From positions 1 to 59,759 of the forward strand of contig CANRHF010000002.1 in assembly GCA_947630345.1 (NCBI GenBank): a stretch of DNA of 59,759 nucleotides. Direction: 5' to 3'. This document shows, piece after piece, positions 1 to 7,907 of this stretch (its first letter is position 1; each line of letters starts with the position of its first letter). The translations under genes and the position numbers were made by a program. Origin of the DNA: an uncultured Oscillospiraceae bacterium. Its GTDB lineage: Bacteria; Bacillota; Clostridia; Oscillospirales; Oscillospiraceae. The notes under the pieces were generated by a model. The model made no database searches, was not told the DNA's origin, and worked only from the letters and a program-made list of their open reading frames with translations.

Positions 1-105
1 AAGGCAAGCGGCTGCGCCGCCCTTGACCCCTCGCACCCTGTCCGCTACGAGATAACCATGGCGGTTCCACCGCCTAAAGTAACGGATTCCTACCAGACTC
101 ATTAA
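1..105 (+). other. Left-edge sequence, unassigned
   Basis: No gene is assigned to the first 135 bases. One plus-strand frame is open from the window edge to a TAA at 103-105 (34 codons) and could be the tail of a gene beginning outside the window, but I recognise no family in it. A short inverted repeat (GGCGG and CCGCC around TTCCA) lies at 60-74, without the T-run expected of a terminator. Confidence 0.12.
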
Positions 106-135
106 ATTTGCGCATAACTCTTGACAGTACCGAAA

Positions 136-1155
136 TCACCGATTTCCATACATCCTTTGATAATAATTCTGGTAATCGCCAGAGATGATCTCCTCCCACC
201 AAGTCTTGTGGTCGAGATACCACTGGATCGTCTTCCGGATGCCGTCGGCAAATTTCGTCTCAGGCAGCCAGCCCAGCTCGCTGTGGATCTTTGCCGGGTC
301 GATGGCGTAGCGCATATCGTGGCCCTTGCGGTCAGTGACGTAGGTGATGAGGCTCTCCGGTTTGCCAAGGGTTTTGCAGATCAGCTTCACGATGTCGATA
401 TTCCTCATCTCGTTATGCCCGCCGATATTATACACTTCACCGTCCCGGCCCTCGCGGAGGATGCGGTCAATCGCCTTGCAGTGATCCTCAACGTAGAGCC
501 AGTCGCGGACGTTTTCGCCCTTACCGTAAACCGGAAGGGGCTTGTCGTTCAGCGCGTTCGCAATCATCAGCGGGATCAGCTTCTCCGGGAATTGGTACGG
601 ACCGTAGTTATTCGAGCAGCGGGAGATTGTCACCGGCAGGCCAAACGTGCGGTGGTACGCGAGGACGAGCAGGTCGGCGCTCGCCTTCGAGGCGCTATAT
701 GGGCTGGAGGCGTGGATCGGCGTGGTCTCTGTGAAAAACAGATCCGGCCGGTCCAGGGGCAAATCGCCGTAAACCTCGTCCGTCCCCACCTGATGAAACC
801 TTTGGATGCCGTATTTCCGGCAGGCGTCCATCAGCACCTGCGTGCCGAGAATGTTCGTCTGGAGGAATACCTCCGGGTTCTCGATGCTGCGGTCGACGTG
901 GCTCTCCGCCGCGAAGTTGACAACCACGTCGGGCTTCTCTTCTTCAAAAAGCTTATACACGCCCTCTCGGTCGCAGATGTCGAGCTTTACAAAGCGGAAG
1001 TTCGGGTCATCCATCACATCTTTCAGCGTACTGAGATTACCCGCGTAGGTCAGCTTGTCCAAGCAGACGATTCGGTCCTCCGGGTGATTTTCCAGCATGA
1101 AAAAGATGAAATTCGAGCCGATGAATCCGGCGCCGCCGGTCACGAGAATAGTCAT
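136..1155 (-). CDS. rfbB: dTDP-glucose 4,6-dehydratase
   Basis: This enzyme converts dTDP-glucose to dTDP-4-keto-6-deoxyglucose, the branch-point for rhamnose and other deoxysugars, in the cytoplasm. The 339-residue product has the usual RmlB length. It opens with the Rossmann motif TGGAGFIGSN, has the active-site TDEVYGD segment near residue 125 and the catalytic YSASK tyrosine/lysine pair near residue 155. The start codon overlaps the rfbA stop by four bases (ATGA), so the two are probably translationally coupled. It is the last operon gene visible here; no clear terminator follows before the window edge. Identity is very secure. The final sugar depends on the downstream enzymes in this cluster (RfbC, the 2,3-dehydratase pair and the reductases). 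Confidence 0.96.
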   Translation of the reverse strand: MTILVTGGAGFIGSNFIFFMLENHPEDRIVCLDKLTYAGNLSTLKDVMDDPNFRFVKLDICDREGVYKLFEEEKPDVVVNFAAESHVDRSIENPEVFLQTNILGTQVLMDACRKYGIQRFHQVGTDEVYGDLPLDRPDLFFTETTPIHASSPYSASKASADLLVLAYHRTFGLPVTISRCSNNYGPYQFPEKLIPLMIANALNDKPLPVYGKGENVRDWLYVEDHCKAIDRILREGRDGEVYNIGGHNEMRNIDIVKLICKTLGKPESLITYVTDRKGHDMRYAIDPAKIHSELGWLPETKFADGIRKTIQWYLDHKTWWEEIISGDYQNYYQRMYGNR

Positions 1156-2030
1156 TTTGTTTCCTCCGCAAGAGACATCAGATACTGTCCGTATTCTGTC
1201 ATTTTCAGTTCTTCGCCGAGCGTTCTCATCTGTTCAGTCGTGATGAATCCGCGCCGCCACGCAATCTCTTCAATGCACGAGATATAGAACCCCTGCATCT
1301 CCTGCACCGCTTTCACAAAGCTGCTCGCCTTGTGCATTCCGTTGGGGGATCCCGTATCCAGCCACGCCATTCCGCGGCCCATCAGCGTCACACGCAATTT
1401 TCCCCGCCGCAGATATTCGTTATTCACAGCGGTGATCTCCAGCTCTCCCCGCGCGGAGGGCTGCACATGCTTCGCAATCTCCACGACCTCGTTATTGTAG
1501 AAATACAGTCCAGGCACGGCGTAATTGGACTTCGGTTCCTGTGGCTTTTCCTCAATGGACAGGACGCGATTGTTTTTATCAAATTCCACAACGCCGAACT
1601 CTCTCGGATCCTTCACCGGGTAGCCGAAGATCGTCGCGCCATCCTTTTCCGCCTGCCGCTTCGCCTCGTCCAGTGTAGTCGAGAAGAACTGCCCGTAAAA
1701 CACATTGTCGCCCAGAATAAGGCACACGCTGTCCTTCCCGATGAACCCCTCGCCGAGGATAAACGCATCCGCCAGGCCCCGGGGCCTGTCCTGCACCGCG
1801 TATGTAAACCGTACACCGATCCGCGAGCCGTCGCCGAGGAGCTTTTTGTAATGCTCAATATCCTCGGGCGTCGAGATAATGAGGATCTCGCGGATCCTTG
1901 CAAGAAGCAGGATCGACAGGGGATAATAGATCAGCGGCTTGTCGTAGACGGGCAAAAGCTGTTTGGAAACGGAAATCGTGTTTGGGTAGAGCCTTGTCCC
2001 TTTGCCACCTGCTAGAATGATGCCTTTCAT
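1152..2030 (-). CDS. rfbA: Glucose-1-phosphate thymidylyltransferase
   Basis: RmlA activates glucose-1-phosphate with dTTP to give dTDP-glucose, the substrate of the adjacent RfbB. The 292-residue product starts with the nucleotidyltransferase signature LAGGKGTRLYP and continues with VSKQLLPVYDKPLIYYPLS and ILGDNVFYG, all typical of RmlA. The reading frame stays open 28 codons upstream, but the ATG at 2030 gives the family's canonical MKGIILAGG start and has a purine-rich ribosome site (AGAGGA) in front. It overlaps rfbB by four bases. About 136 bases without a recognisable feature separate it from the upstream glf gene; they belong to the open frame upstream of the chosen start. Confidence 0.96.
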   Translation of the reverse strand: MKGIILAGGKGTRLYPNTISVSKQLLPVYDKPLIYYPLSILLLARIREILIISTPEDIEHYKKLLGDGSRIGVRFTYAVQDRPRGLADAFILGEGFIGKDSVCLILGDNVFYGQFFSTTLDEAKRQAEKDGATIFGYPVKDPREFGVVEFDKNNRVLSIEEKPQEPKSNYAVPGLYFYNNEVVEIAKHVQPSARGELEITAVNNEYLRRGKLRVTLMGRGMAWLDTGSPNGMHKASSFVKAVQEMQGFYISCIEEIAWRRGFITTEQMRTLGEELKMTEYGQYLMSLAEETK

Positions 2031-2166
2031 GTGTTTTTTGTCCTCTTTCTTTCGGAATATCAGAAATTTGCCGGCGATATAATTGATGACATTCACAGCG
2101 CGTTTTGCAGTCAAATCGTTGCGTCCCCACTGCGGCAGAACATCCCACCGTCATTGATCGGAAGCG

Positions 2167-3345
2167 TCATCTTTCATGGCGCAAATATTCTTTTACGTTT
2201 TCAAAATACGCGATCGCGTGCTCGATGCACACATCCATGTTGTAATACTTAAATTCCGCGAGCCGGCCGCAGAGGAACAGATTCTTATACTTTGCAGCCT
2301 CCTCAAGATACCGGCCATATAGCGCCTCGCTCTCCTGGGTCACCACCGGGTAGTACGGAATATTCCCGACCTTGGCGTTCGGATCGTACCAGAGCGGGTA
2401 CTCGGTAGCGACGACGCTTCCTCGCGCGCCGCTGTCGTCAAACATGATCTTCCTGTATTCCGTACTGCGCGTTTTCCCTTCCGCCTGCGGGAAGGAAATG
2501 ATCTCCGACGGCAAGACATCCTCCGATTCGCTGGATTCGTACCGGATATCCAACGAACGGTACGGGAGACTGCCGAATTTGTACTGGAACAGCTCGTCGA
2601 TCGGCCCGGTGAAGATCAGGAGCTCCACCTCATCGGCGTCATAGGTGATCTTGTTTGTCCGCTCCTCCAGGGCAATGTGCTCAAGCGCGTCCGTCTCCAA
2701 GCGAACGTCGATGTTCGGATGATCCAGCATATTTCGGAAGATCTCCGTAAACCCTTTCTTGGGCAGGTACTGAAAATCCTTATTCAGGTATCGCTCGTCG
2801 TAATTCATCGCGAACGGGACCCGTTCCAATACATATTTGTCGATCTTATTGACGTCCGTCCCCCACATTTTAGAGGTGTAGGTCCGAAACGCCTTTTCAA
2901 ACAGCAGCGTCCCAAATTCGGAAACTTCCCGGTCCGGGCAGTCAACAATCTGCAAAATCGGAACACGGTCGCTACCGGGAAAATTTTCCCGCAGTTTCCG
3001 CAGGACCGTCTCCGCCCGCTTCGCGCCGATCAGCTCCTGCACGGACTGAAAGTTGAACGGCAGACGGATATACTGTCCGTCTAGAAAGCTCAGGAGCTTC
3101 GTGTTATGCGGGAAAAGCTCCGCGTACTGGGACAGGTATTCGATGATCCAATATTTATTGGTGTTGAGAAAATGCGGTCCGTAGCGCTGCACGAGGATCC
3201 CGTGCTCGTCGTATTCATCGTACATATTTCCACCGATATGGCCGCGCTTTTCCACGACCTCCACTTTGCGGCCGCATTCCTCCGCAATCTTCCGCGCGAG
3301 GATGCTCCCCGAAAAGCCCGTGCCGACAACAATGATCCTACCCAT
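2167..3345 (-). CDS. glf: UDP-galactopyranose mutase
   Basis: Glf interconverts UDP-galactopyranose and UDP-galactofuranose with reduced FAD, supplying Galf for surface glycans. The 392-residue product has the FAD-binding VVGTGFSGSILARK at the N-terminus, the diagnostic HIGGNMYDEYDEHGI segment and RYGPHFLNTN. The C-terminal region keeps LFLCGRLAEFKYYNMD, where the conserved arginine that contacts the substrate diphosphate and the aromatic cluster lie. The ATG at 3345 is chosen over the longer frame because it starts directly before the Rossmann fold and has AAGGAG upstream. Eleven bases separate it from the preceding epimerase gene. It implies galactofuranose in the polysaccharide, though no transferase here can be assigned to Galf from sequence alone. 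Confidence 0.95.
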   Translation of the reverse strand: MGRIIVVGTGFSGSILARKIAEECGRKVEVVEKRGHIGGNMYDEYDEHGILVQRYGPHFLNTNKYWIIEYLSQYAELFPHNTKLLSFLDGQYIRLPFNFQSVQELIGAKRAETVLRKLRENFPGSDRVPILQIVDCPDREVSEFGTLLFEKAFRTYTSKMWGTDVNKIDKYVLERVPFAMNYDERYLNKDFQYLPKKGFTEIFRNMLDHPNIDVRLETDALEHIALEERTNKITYDADEVELLIFTGPIDELFQYKFGSLPYRSLDIRYESSESEDVLPSEIISFPQAEGKTRSTEYRKIMFDDSGARGSVVATEYPLWYDPNAKVGNIPYYPVVTQESEALYGRYLEEAAKYKNLFLCGRLAEFKYYNMDVCIEHAIAYFENVKEYLRHER

Positions 3346-3356
3346 GTTTTTTCTCC

Positions 3357-4271
3357 TTACAAGTTTTCTTTGACCCACGCCGCTGTTTTCAGGATGCTTT
3401 CCCGGAAATCCGCCGTACACTCGAAGCCGGTGTCGCGGTAAAGCGCATCGAGGTCGATCTTGCTGTAATTTCGGCTGCTGTTGTCGTCCGGGTACGCCCC
3501 AAACAGCAGCGGTACACCCGGCGCGACGATCTGTCCAATGTCCGTCACATATGCGCGGAAGGTGCGGAGCGTCCTGTGCCCCACATAATAACTGCGAAGA
3601 TGAACGCCCCGCTCCCCTATGGCGTAGAACGCACGGGCAATGTCGTCGATATAAATGAAGTCATACGGAATGTTTCCTTCAATGAGGCGGGGACTTTCTC
3701 CCCGGACCAGCTGCTTCAGCACGACGTTTGCCAGCATCATGGAGCGATTGTTTTGGCCGTAAGACATGGCGGTCAGCCCGGCGCTGTACTCGATGCCGGA
3801 ATTCGCGGCGATCGTTTTGCAGACGATCTCGGCGGCGGTCTTTGCGGCGGAGTAGATACAGGTATATCGGGGCGACTGCCCGCTCATATCGAGATGGTCC
3901 GCCACTTCGATCTCATTGTATGTACCTGCAAAGACAAACTTTTTGCAGCCGATTTGGACCGCTTCGGTGATGGCATCCCCCGCGCTCGCCGCGTTGGAAA
4001 GCTGAAGACGGTAATCCTTGAACGGTTCTCCGAACACGCCCTGCCACGCGAAGTGATAGAACACATCAACGTCATCGCAGATCATCTCATGGAGATGGTC
4101 ATACTTTGTAAAGTCCGCGACCACAGGATGGAAGTTCGCTTTTCCGCTATGCCTTGCAAGCGCTCGCTCGGAGATATCCACCCCGTAGACGGTAACGCCT
4201 TTATTGAGCAGAAGTTCTGTCAGCGCGCCGCCGATGAACCCGCCCGCGCCTGTGACAATGGCTGTTTTCAT
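3357..4271 (-). CDS. NAD-dependent sugar-nucleotide epimerase/reductase (paralog 1)
   Basis: This is an extended short-chain dehydrogenase/reductase of 304 residues with GAGGFIGGA (NAD binding) at the N-terminus and a YSAAK catalytic pair near residue 140. It resembles the roughly 300-residue CDP-abequose-synthase-like reductases of O-antigen loci, which reduce or epimerise a 4-keto nucleotide sugar. The exact substrate cannot be read from the sequence. Its first 51 bases are almost identical to those of the upstream gene (4268-5227), with which it overlaps by ATGA, so the two are tandem paralogs that diverge strongly after the start. The body of this gene is visibly more G+C-rich than its partner. 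Candidate substrates are the dTDP- or CDP-linked 4-keto sugars made in this cluster. Confidence 0.85.
   Translation of the reverse strand: MKTAIVTGAGGFIGGALTELLLNKGVTVYGVDISERALARHSGKANFHPVVADFTKYDHLHEMICDDVDVFYHFAWQGVFGEPFKDYRLQLSNAASAGDAITEAVQIGCKKFVFAGTYNEIEVADHLDMSGQSPRYTCIYSAAKTAAEIVCKTIAANSGIEYSAGLTAMSYGQNNRSMMLANVVLKQLVRGESPRLIEGNIPYDFIYIDDIARAFYAIGERGVHLRSYYVGHRTLRTFRAYVTDIGQIVAPGVPLLFGAYPDDNSSRNYSKIDLDALYRDTGFECTADFRESILKTAAWVKENL
4221..4271 (-). repeat. 51-bp near-identical gene start, copy 1 (copy 2 at 5177-5227)
   Basis: The first 51 coding bases of the two tandem epimerase genes differ at only four positions by eye, while the rest of the genes diverge markedly in both protein and base composition. 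The conserved block encodes the Rossmann glycine motif. It could reflect gene conversion or a recombination junction used to swap gene bodies. Confidence 0.6.
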
Positions 4272-5227
4272 GCAGCCACCGCCTTTCGAGCGGCAGCCAG
4301 CAGGATAACTTTATATTCAGTTACCCCCCCCCGGGTATTATTTGGGGTCTGTGATTTAAGCCAATTTGCCGTTTTCAGAATGCTCTCCTTAAAATCGGAT
4401 TGACACTCGAAGCCGACCGGGATTTCTTTCGTCAGCTCTGTGTAATCTATGTATGTATTCTCCGGCATTTCGCCAAAAACGAAACGCCTTTCAGGACAGA
4501 TTGCTGCGCCCATATCCGTGATTTTTTCTCTGAACGTCGAAATGCTTTTGTGGCCTATATAGTACTCATTGTACGGTTTTCCTTTTTCCGCAAGACAAAT
4601 CAAGCCCCTAACTGTATCGTCAATGTATACCCAGTCGTTCGGATTATTGCCCTGAACAAGCTTAAGCGGCAGACTGTTTTGCATGGCGTTTATAATAGTG
4701 TTTACAGCCTTTCTGGAGCGATCGCCCACACCGTAGGTGTTTGTTAAAACTGCTTTGACATACTCCGTTCCGGCCTGCGAGCATATCTGCGCGCAGATAT
4801 CCCCCGCCGCGCGTTTTGCTATACCGTATGTGTTGATGGAAAAATCTCCTGTCGTCTCGCTTTTCATGTGCTCATAACTCGAACTTACGAAGACAAATCT
4901 TTTGCAGATATTCAAAGCATCTTTGCATACCTTAGCAGCGGTTCTAATGTTATCCGTCTGCAATTCAACATCATATAAATCCTTGCCCCCAAGTGTGCCG
5001 CCCCATGAAAGATAAAACATCACATCAGCTATTTCTGGGATTCTTTCCGAAAGATTTTCAGCGGTTAAATCTATAGCAATAGGAGCAAAATTTTCGAACT
5101 GACAGAGCGGGTCAAGATATTCAGCCTTTATGTCCGCGCCGTAGACCTTACACCCCAGATTCAGGAGTGCTTTCGTCAGCGCGCCGCCAATAAATCCGCC
5201 CGCGCCTGTTACAATGGCTGTTTTCAT
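4268..5227 (-). CDS. NAD-dependent sugar-nucleotide epimerase/reductase (paralog 2), with a G9 tract near the end
   Basis: This is an extended short-chain dehydrogenase/reductase of 319 residues, with GAGGFIGGA at the start and a YGIAK catalytic pair near residue 130. Homology to paralog 1 ends around residue 290 (ILKTANWLK). A further 28 residues follow that look unlike the family, because the frame reads through nine G residues (plus-strand C at 4324-4332). With eight Gs the frame would stop immediately (TAA), and with ten it would stop two codons later (TGA). Only G9 reaches the ATGA overlap with paralog 1. This may be a phase-variable end, a real extension or a homopolymer error. The gene is more A+T-rich than its neighbours. 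Substrate unknown. Confidence 0.82.
   Translation of the reverse strand: MKTAIVTGAGGFIGGALTKALLNLGCKVYGADIKAEYLDPLCQFENFAPIAIDLTAENLSERIPEIADVMFYLSWGGTLGGKDLYDVELQTDNIRTAAKVCKDALNICKRFVFVSSSYEHMKSETTGDFSINTYGIAKRAAGDICAQICSQAGTEYVKAVLTNTYGVGDRSRKAVNTIINAMQNSLPLKLVQGNNPNDWVYIDDTVRGLICLAEKGKPYNEYYIGHKSISTFREKITDMGAAICPERRFVFGEMPENTYIDYTELTKEIPVGFECQSDFKESILKTANWLKSQTPNNTRGGVTEYKVILLAAARKAVAA
4324..4332 (-). repeat. G9 homopolymer tract 1 (coding strand)
   Basis: Nine consecutive G residues on the coding strand lie near the 3' end of the 319-residue epimerase gene. One G fewer gives an immediate TAA; one more gives TGA two codons later. Such tracts are prone to replication slippage and to sequencing error. 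Confidence 0.85.
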
Positions 5228-5238
5228 GGAATCCTCCT

Positions 5239-5784
5239 TCAGAAATTCACATCACTGTCTTTCAAAAACGGTGCGTTTCTGTCTTTCTCGGAAACGATCG
5301 GCGTGATGTCTCCCCAGTCAATCCTGATCTCCGGGTCGTTCCACGCGATCGCTCGGTCGTATTTAGGCTCGTATAGCTCGTCCACTTTGTACTGCACTTC
5401 CGTATCATCGACAAGTGACATGCAGATGTGTCCGAACCCTCTCGGAATATAGATTTGCTGCTTTTTCACATCGTCTAATACAACAGAAACGTACTGCTTG
5501 TAGGTGGGCGACGCTTTCCGCAAATCGACCGCAATATCGAGGATCTTCCCTCTCGTACAGCGCAGCAGCTTTGCCTGCGCTTTCGGAGCATTTTGAAAAT
5601 GGATGCCTCGAACAGTATGCTTTTTCAGGTTGCGCAGGTGGTTATCCTGCACAAAGACATTGTCGATTCCAAATTCAGCCATCGTCCGCTTCGAATAGGA
5701 CTCCATGTAATAACCGCGATAATCCTCAAAAACCTTCGGCGTAAAGAGGATCACTTCGGGAATGGCGAGTCGCTCTGCTTTCAT
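5239..5784 (-). CDS. rfbC: dTDP-4-dehydrorhamnose 3,5-epimerase
   Basis: RmlC epimerises C3 and C5 of dTDP-4-keto-6-deoxyglucose, giving the L-series 4-keto sugar. The 181-residue cupin shows EDYRGYYMESY near the start, VRGIHFQ with the catalytic histidine, and IYIPRGFGHICMSL. A GTG three codons upstream (5793) is possible, but the AAAGGG ribosome site directly abuts it and sits about eight bases from the ATG at 5784, so I prefer the ATG. In this cluster RfbC may serve the 2,6-dideoxyhexose branch, because no unmistakable RmlD reductase is present. Its presence makes an L-configured deoxysugar likely. Forty-two bases separate it from the upstream reductase gene. Confidence 0.94.
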   Translation of the reverse strand: MKAERLAIPEVILFTPKVFEDYRGYYMESYSKRTMAEFGIDNVFVQDNHLRNLKKHTVRGIHFQNAPKAQAKLLRCTRGKILDIAVDLRKASPTYKQYVSVVLDDVKKQQIYIPRGFGHICMSLVDDTEVQYKVDELYEPKYDRAIAWNDPEIRIDWGDITPIVSEKDRNAPFLKDSDVNF

Positions 5785-5826
5785 TCTTTTCACCCTTTCA
5801 TCAATAAATCACCTAGACCCTCTTGG

Positions 5827-6858
5827 TCAAGCTGCTAATAAGTGAGGACTGGAATGTTCATTGATGAAAGTTTGAATTCTATTATGGATATGGGGTATAT
5901 CCCTGCTTTTTTCAAAAGATAAACTGACTAAGTATCTAAACCCCCCCCCAGCAATTTTAGCGGGTTTCTTCTGAGAATTCATCCATGCCAAAATAGATCG
6001 GCGTACCGTAATCCCCTGCAATTTCAGCTTTGAGGAATCAAACACTGTATTTCCCGATTCGATCTTGCGGTCAATCTCCGGGTACTCAACATAGTCAATC
6101 CCCACCCCGTACAAGGGCGCAATTAGCTCTGCCAATTCCTTTAGGCTAAGGTCGTCTCCTCCAATGTTATAAATGTCGTTTACGCACTTCTCGGAAACTG
6201 CCCCATCGATCAAGTTGTTGCACAGATCTTCAATATGTGTAAACGTGCGCCTCACTTCTCCGTTTCCGTACAGTCGGATATTCTCGCCCTTCATCGCTCT
6301 ATTCCGCATGAACTCTACCGTTCCGTAAGAAGACGCCCCCGGGATCAGAGATCCATAGGGAACACAGATCCTGAAAATGCAATACCGCACACCGTATACG
6401 CGGCTGAACTGCTCCAGATACTGTTCACAGGCAAATTTATTGATCGAGTAAATGGTTCGAAATTCCTTTTCGTCCGTCTCTTTCAAGGGCATGCTGCTGC
6501 CTTTATAGACTAACCTTGTCGAAGGAAAAACGATCTTTGCTTTAGATCCCTGTTCCCTATAAGCTTCGAGGACATGAAGCAACGCGCGCTCGTTGATGTC
6601 AATAAATGTATCATAGTCGTCAAAACCTGCAGCTGAACCGGTCTTCCCGATGAACATAAAGACAACATCGGCATCTAGGTCTATATTGGAAACAGACGCT
6701 CTATCCAGAATCTGTACTTTTTCATATGCCTGTTCTCCATCTGCGTGCGTATCAGCGCGGTCGTAGAGCCGGAGCAGTACGTTTGGGAACCTTCTTTTCA
6801 AAACGACAAGAAGATTTCGCGCGATATAACTGTTCGCTCCAATAACCGTAACTTTCAT
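5827..6858 (-). CDS. NAD-dependent sugar-nucleotide reductase/epimerase, with a G9 tract near the end
   Basis: This is an extended short-chain dehydrogenase/reductase of 343 residues. It has VIGANSYIARNL at the N-terminus, the catalytic YSINK pair near residue 150 and a late YNIGGDDLSLKEL segment common to GalE-like and 4-keto-reductase enzymes. The ATG at 6858 is preceded by a good GGAGGTG site. The position suggests that it is the 4-ketoreductase finishing the dTDP-deoxysugar made by the adjacent Gfo/Idh enzyme, 2,3-dehydratase and RfbC; this is inference. The C-terminal 37 residues follow a run of nine Gs (plus-strand 5941-5949) and look non-family. G8 or G10 would end the protein within four codons. 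The region is A+T-rich relative to the flanking genes. Confidence 0.83.
   Translation of the reverse strand: MKVTVIGANSYIARNLLVVLKRRFPNVLLRLYDRADTHADGEQAYEKVQILDRASVSNIDLDADVVFMFIGKTGSAAGFDDYDTFIDINERALLHVLEAYREQGSKAKIVFPSTRLVYKGSSMPLKETDEKEFRTIYSINKFACEQYLEQFSRVYGVRYCIFRICVPYGSLIPGASSYGTVEFMRNRAMKGENIRLYGNGEVRRTFTHIEDLCNNLIDGAVSEKCVNDIYNIGGDDLSLKELAELIAPLYGVGIDYVEYPEIDRKIESGNTVFDSSKLKLQGITVRRSILAWMNSQKKPAKIAGGGFRYLVSLSFEKSRDIPHIHNRIQTFINEHSSPHLLAA
5941..5949 (-). repeat. G9 homopolymer tract 2 (coding strand)
   Basis: A second run of nine Gs on the coding strand lies near the 3' end of the 343-residue reductase gene. With G8 the protein would end AGGGLDT-stop and with G10 AGGGV-stop; only G9 continues for 37 more residues. 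The design is the same as in tract 1. Confidence 0.85.
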
Positions 6859-6892
6859 CAAATTCACCTCCCATCCCAAATTATCTTCTTTT

Positions 6893-7906
6893 CTATTGGT
6901 TTTTAACCGCATCGACAAGCTCCGCCTGCCGCGCGATCGTCTCATAATTCATTTCTCTTGTTTTTTCGTCCGCAACACACTTACAGAAATGCTCTATGGA
7001 CTTTCTGAACGTGTCGTCCGCGCTAAGCTTTACGGTCTCAGTCTCGTTGCCGATTGTAATTTCCGCTGTTGGCTCGAAACCGTCCGGCGCGGTCAAAATT
7101 CGACCTGTTCTCAAAAAGCCCTTGCTTCCCCAGACCTCCAGCTCGCACTTGTAGCTGTTGTCCATGCCGAACGCGATCTGCGCCGTCACGCCCGCGTCGT
7201 TCACCATCGCCGCGCTGCCGTAGATGTCCACGTCAAAATCGGGGGTGCAGTTGAGGCGGGAATAGACTACCCGCGCCGTCTCGCCCAGCAGCATGGCTGC
7301 CAATTTCAGCGTATATCCGCCGCAGTCGAGAAGCGCGCCGCCGCCCAGGGCTTTGTTGTAGCGGAAGTCGTTCTTCGCGCGCTGTGGGAACCCGAACGCG
7401 ATTCGGTACAGCCGCACGTCGCCGAGCCTGCCGCTCTTGACGATATCCTGTATCTCGCCGATCTGTTTGTGGAACGCGAACATATAATTCTCGTGAACAG
7501 CGAGACGCTTCGCTCCGGCGAGATCGATCAGCTCTTTCGTATCTTTCTCAGAGGTAGTAGAGGGCTTTTCGAGGAAAATGTGCTTACCGTGCTCCAGCGC
7601 CGCCTTTGCCCACCTGAAATGCAGCGCCGGCGGCAACGGCAGATAGACCGCGTCCACATCCGGCGAGGACAGGAGCGCTTCATAACTGTCGAAGACCGTG
7701 CCGCCGCAGACGTCGGCGAAGGACTGAGCTTTCTTCGCCTCACCGGCAATCACCGCCGGGTCCGGCGTCCGGTCCCCAAACCACTCTTTTTCGTCGGCGT
7801 GGGCCACACCGACGTACTCGGCGCAGTCGCACTTTTGAATCGCGGGCAGGAAGCGCCGGAACGCGATCTCAGAGGGACAGATGATGCCGATTTTTACTTT
7901 TTTCAT
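6893..7906 (-). CDS. Gfo/Idh/MocA-family oxidoreductase, probable NDP-hexose 3-ketoreductase
   Basis: The 337-residue protein has the Gfo/Idh/MocA layout: an N-terminal NAD(P)-binding domain (KIGIICPSEIAFRRFLPAI), then the family EKPSTTS motif near residue 117 and a C-terminal substrate domain. It lies one base downstream of an NDP-hexose 2,3-dehydratase gene. In antibiotic deoxysugar pathways (TylX3/TylC1, EvaA types) the unstable 3-keto product of the 2,3-dehydratase is reduced at once by a partner of this superfamily. I therefore infer that it is the 3-ketoreductase yielding dTDP-4-keto-2,6-dideoxyglucose. The fold is certain; the exact substrate is inferred from context. Confidence 0.85.
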   Translation of the reverse strand: MKKVKIGIICPSEIAFRRFLPAIQKCDCAEYVGVAHADEKEWFGDRTPDPAVIAGEAKKAQSFADVCGGTVFDSYEALLSSPDVDAVYLPLPPALHFRWAKAALEHGKHIFLEKPSTTSEKDTKELIDLAGAKRLAVHENYMFAFHKQIGEIQDIVKSGRLGDVRLYRIAFGFPQRAKNDFRYNKALGGGALLDCGGYTLKLAAMLLGETARVVYSRLNCTPDFDVDIYGSAAMVNDAGVTAQIAFGMDNSYKCELEVWGSKGFLRTGRILTAPDGFEPTAEITIGNETETVKLSADDTFRKSIEHFCKCVADEKTREMNYETIARQAELVDAVKNQ

Positions 7907-7907
7907 A

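Noticed and set aside
1..135. Possible mobile-element end at the left edge
   Set aside because: The sequence has a small inverted repeat and an open frame, but I can name no element and see no terminal repeat pair.
121..1287. A 388-codon plus-strand open frame opposite rfbB
   Set aside because: RfbB on the minus strand is unambiguous and the frame has no recognisable protein features.
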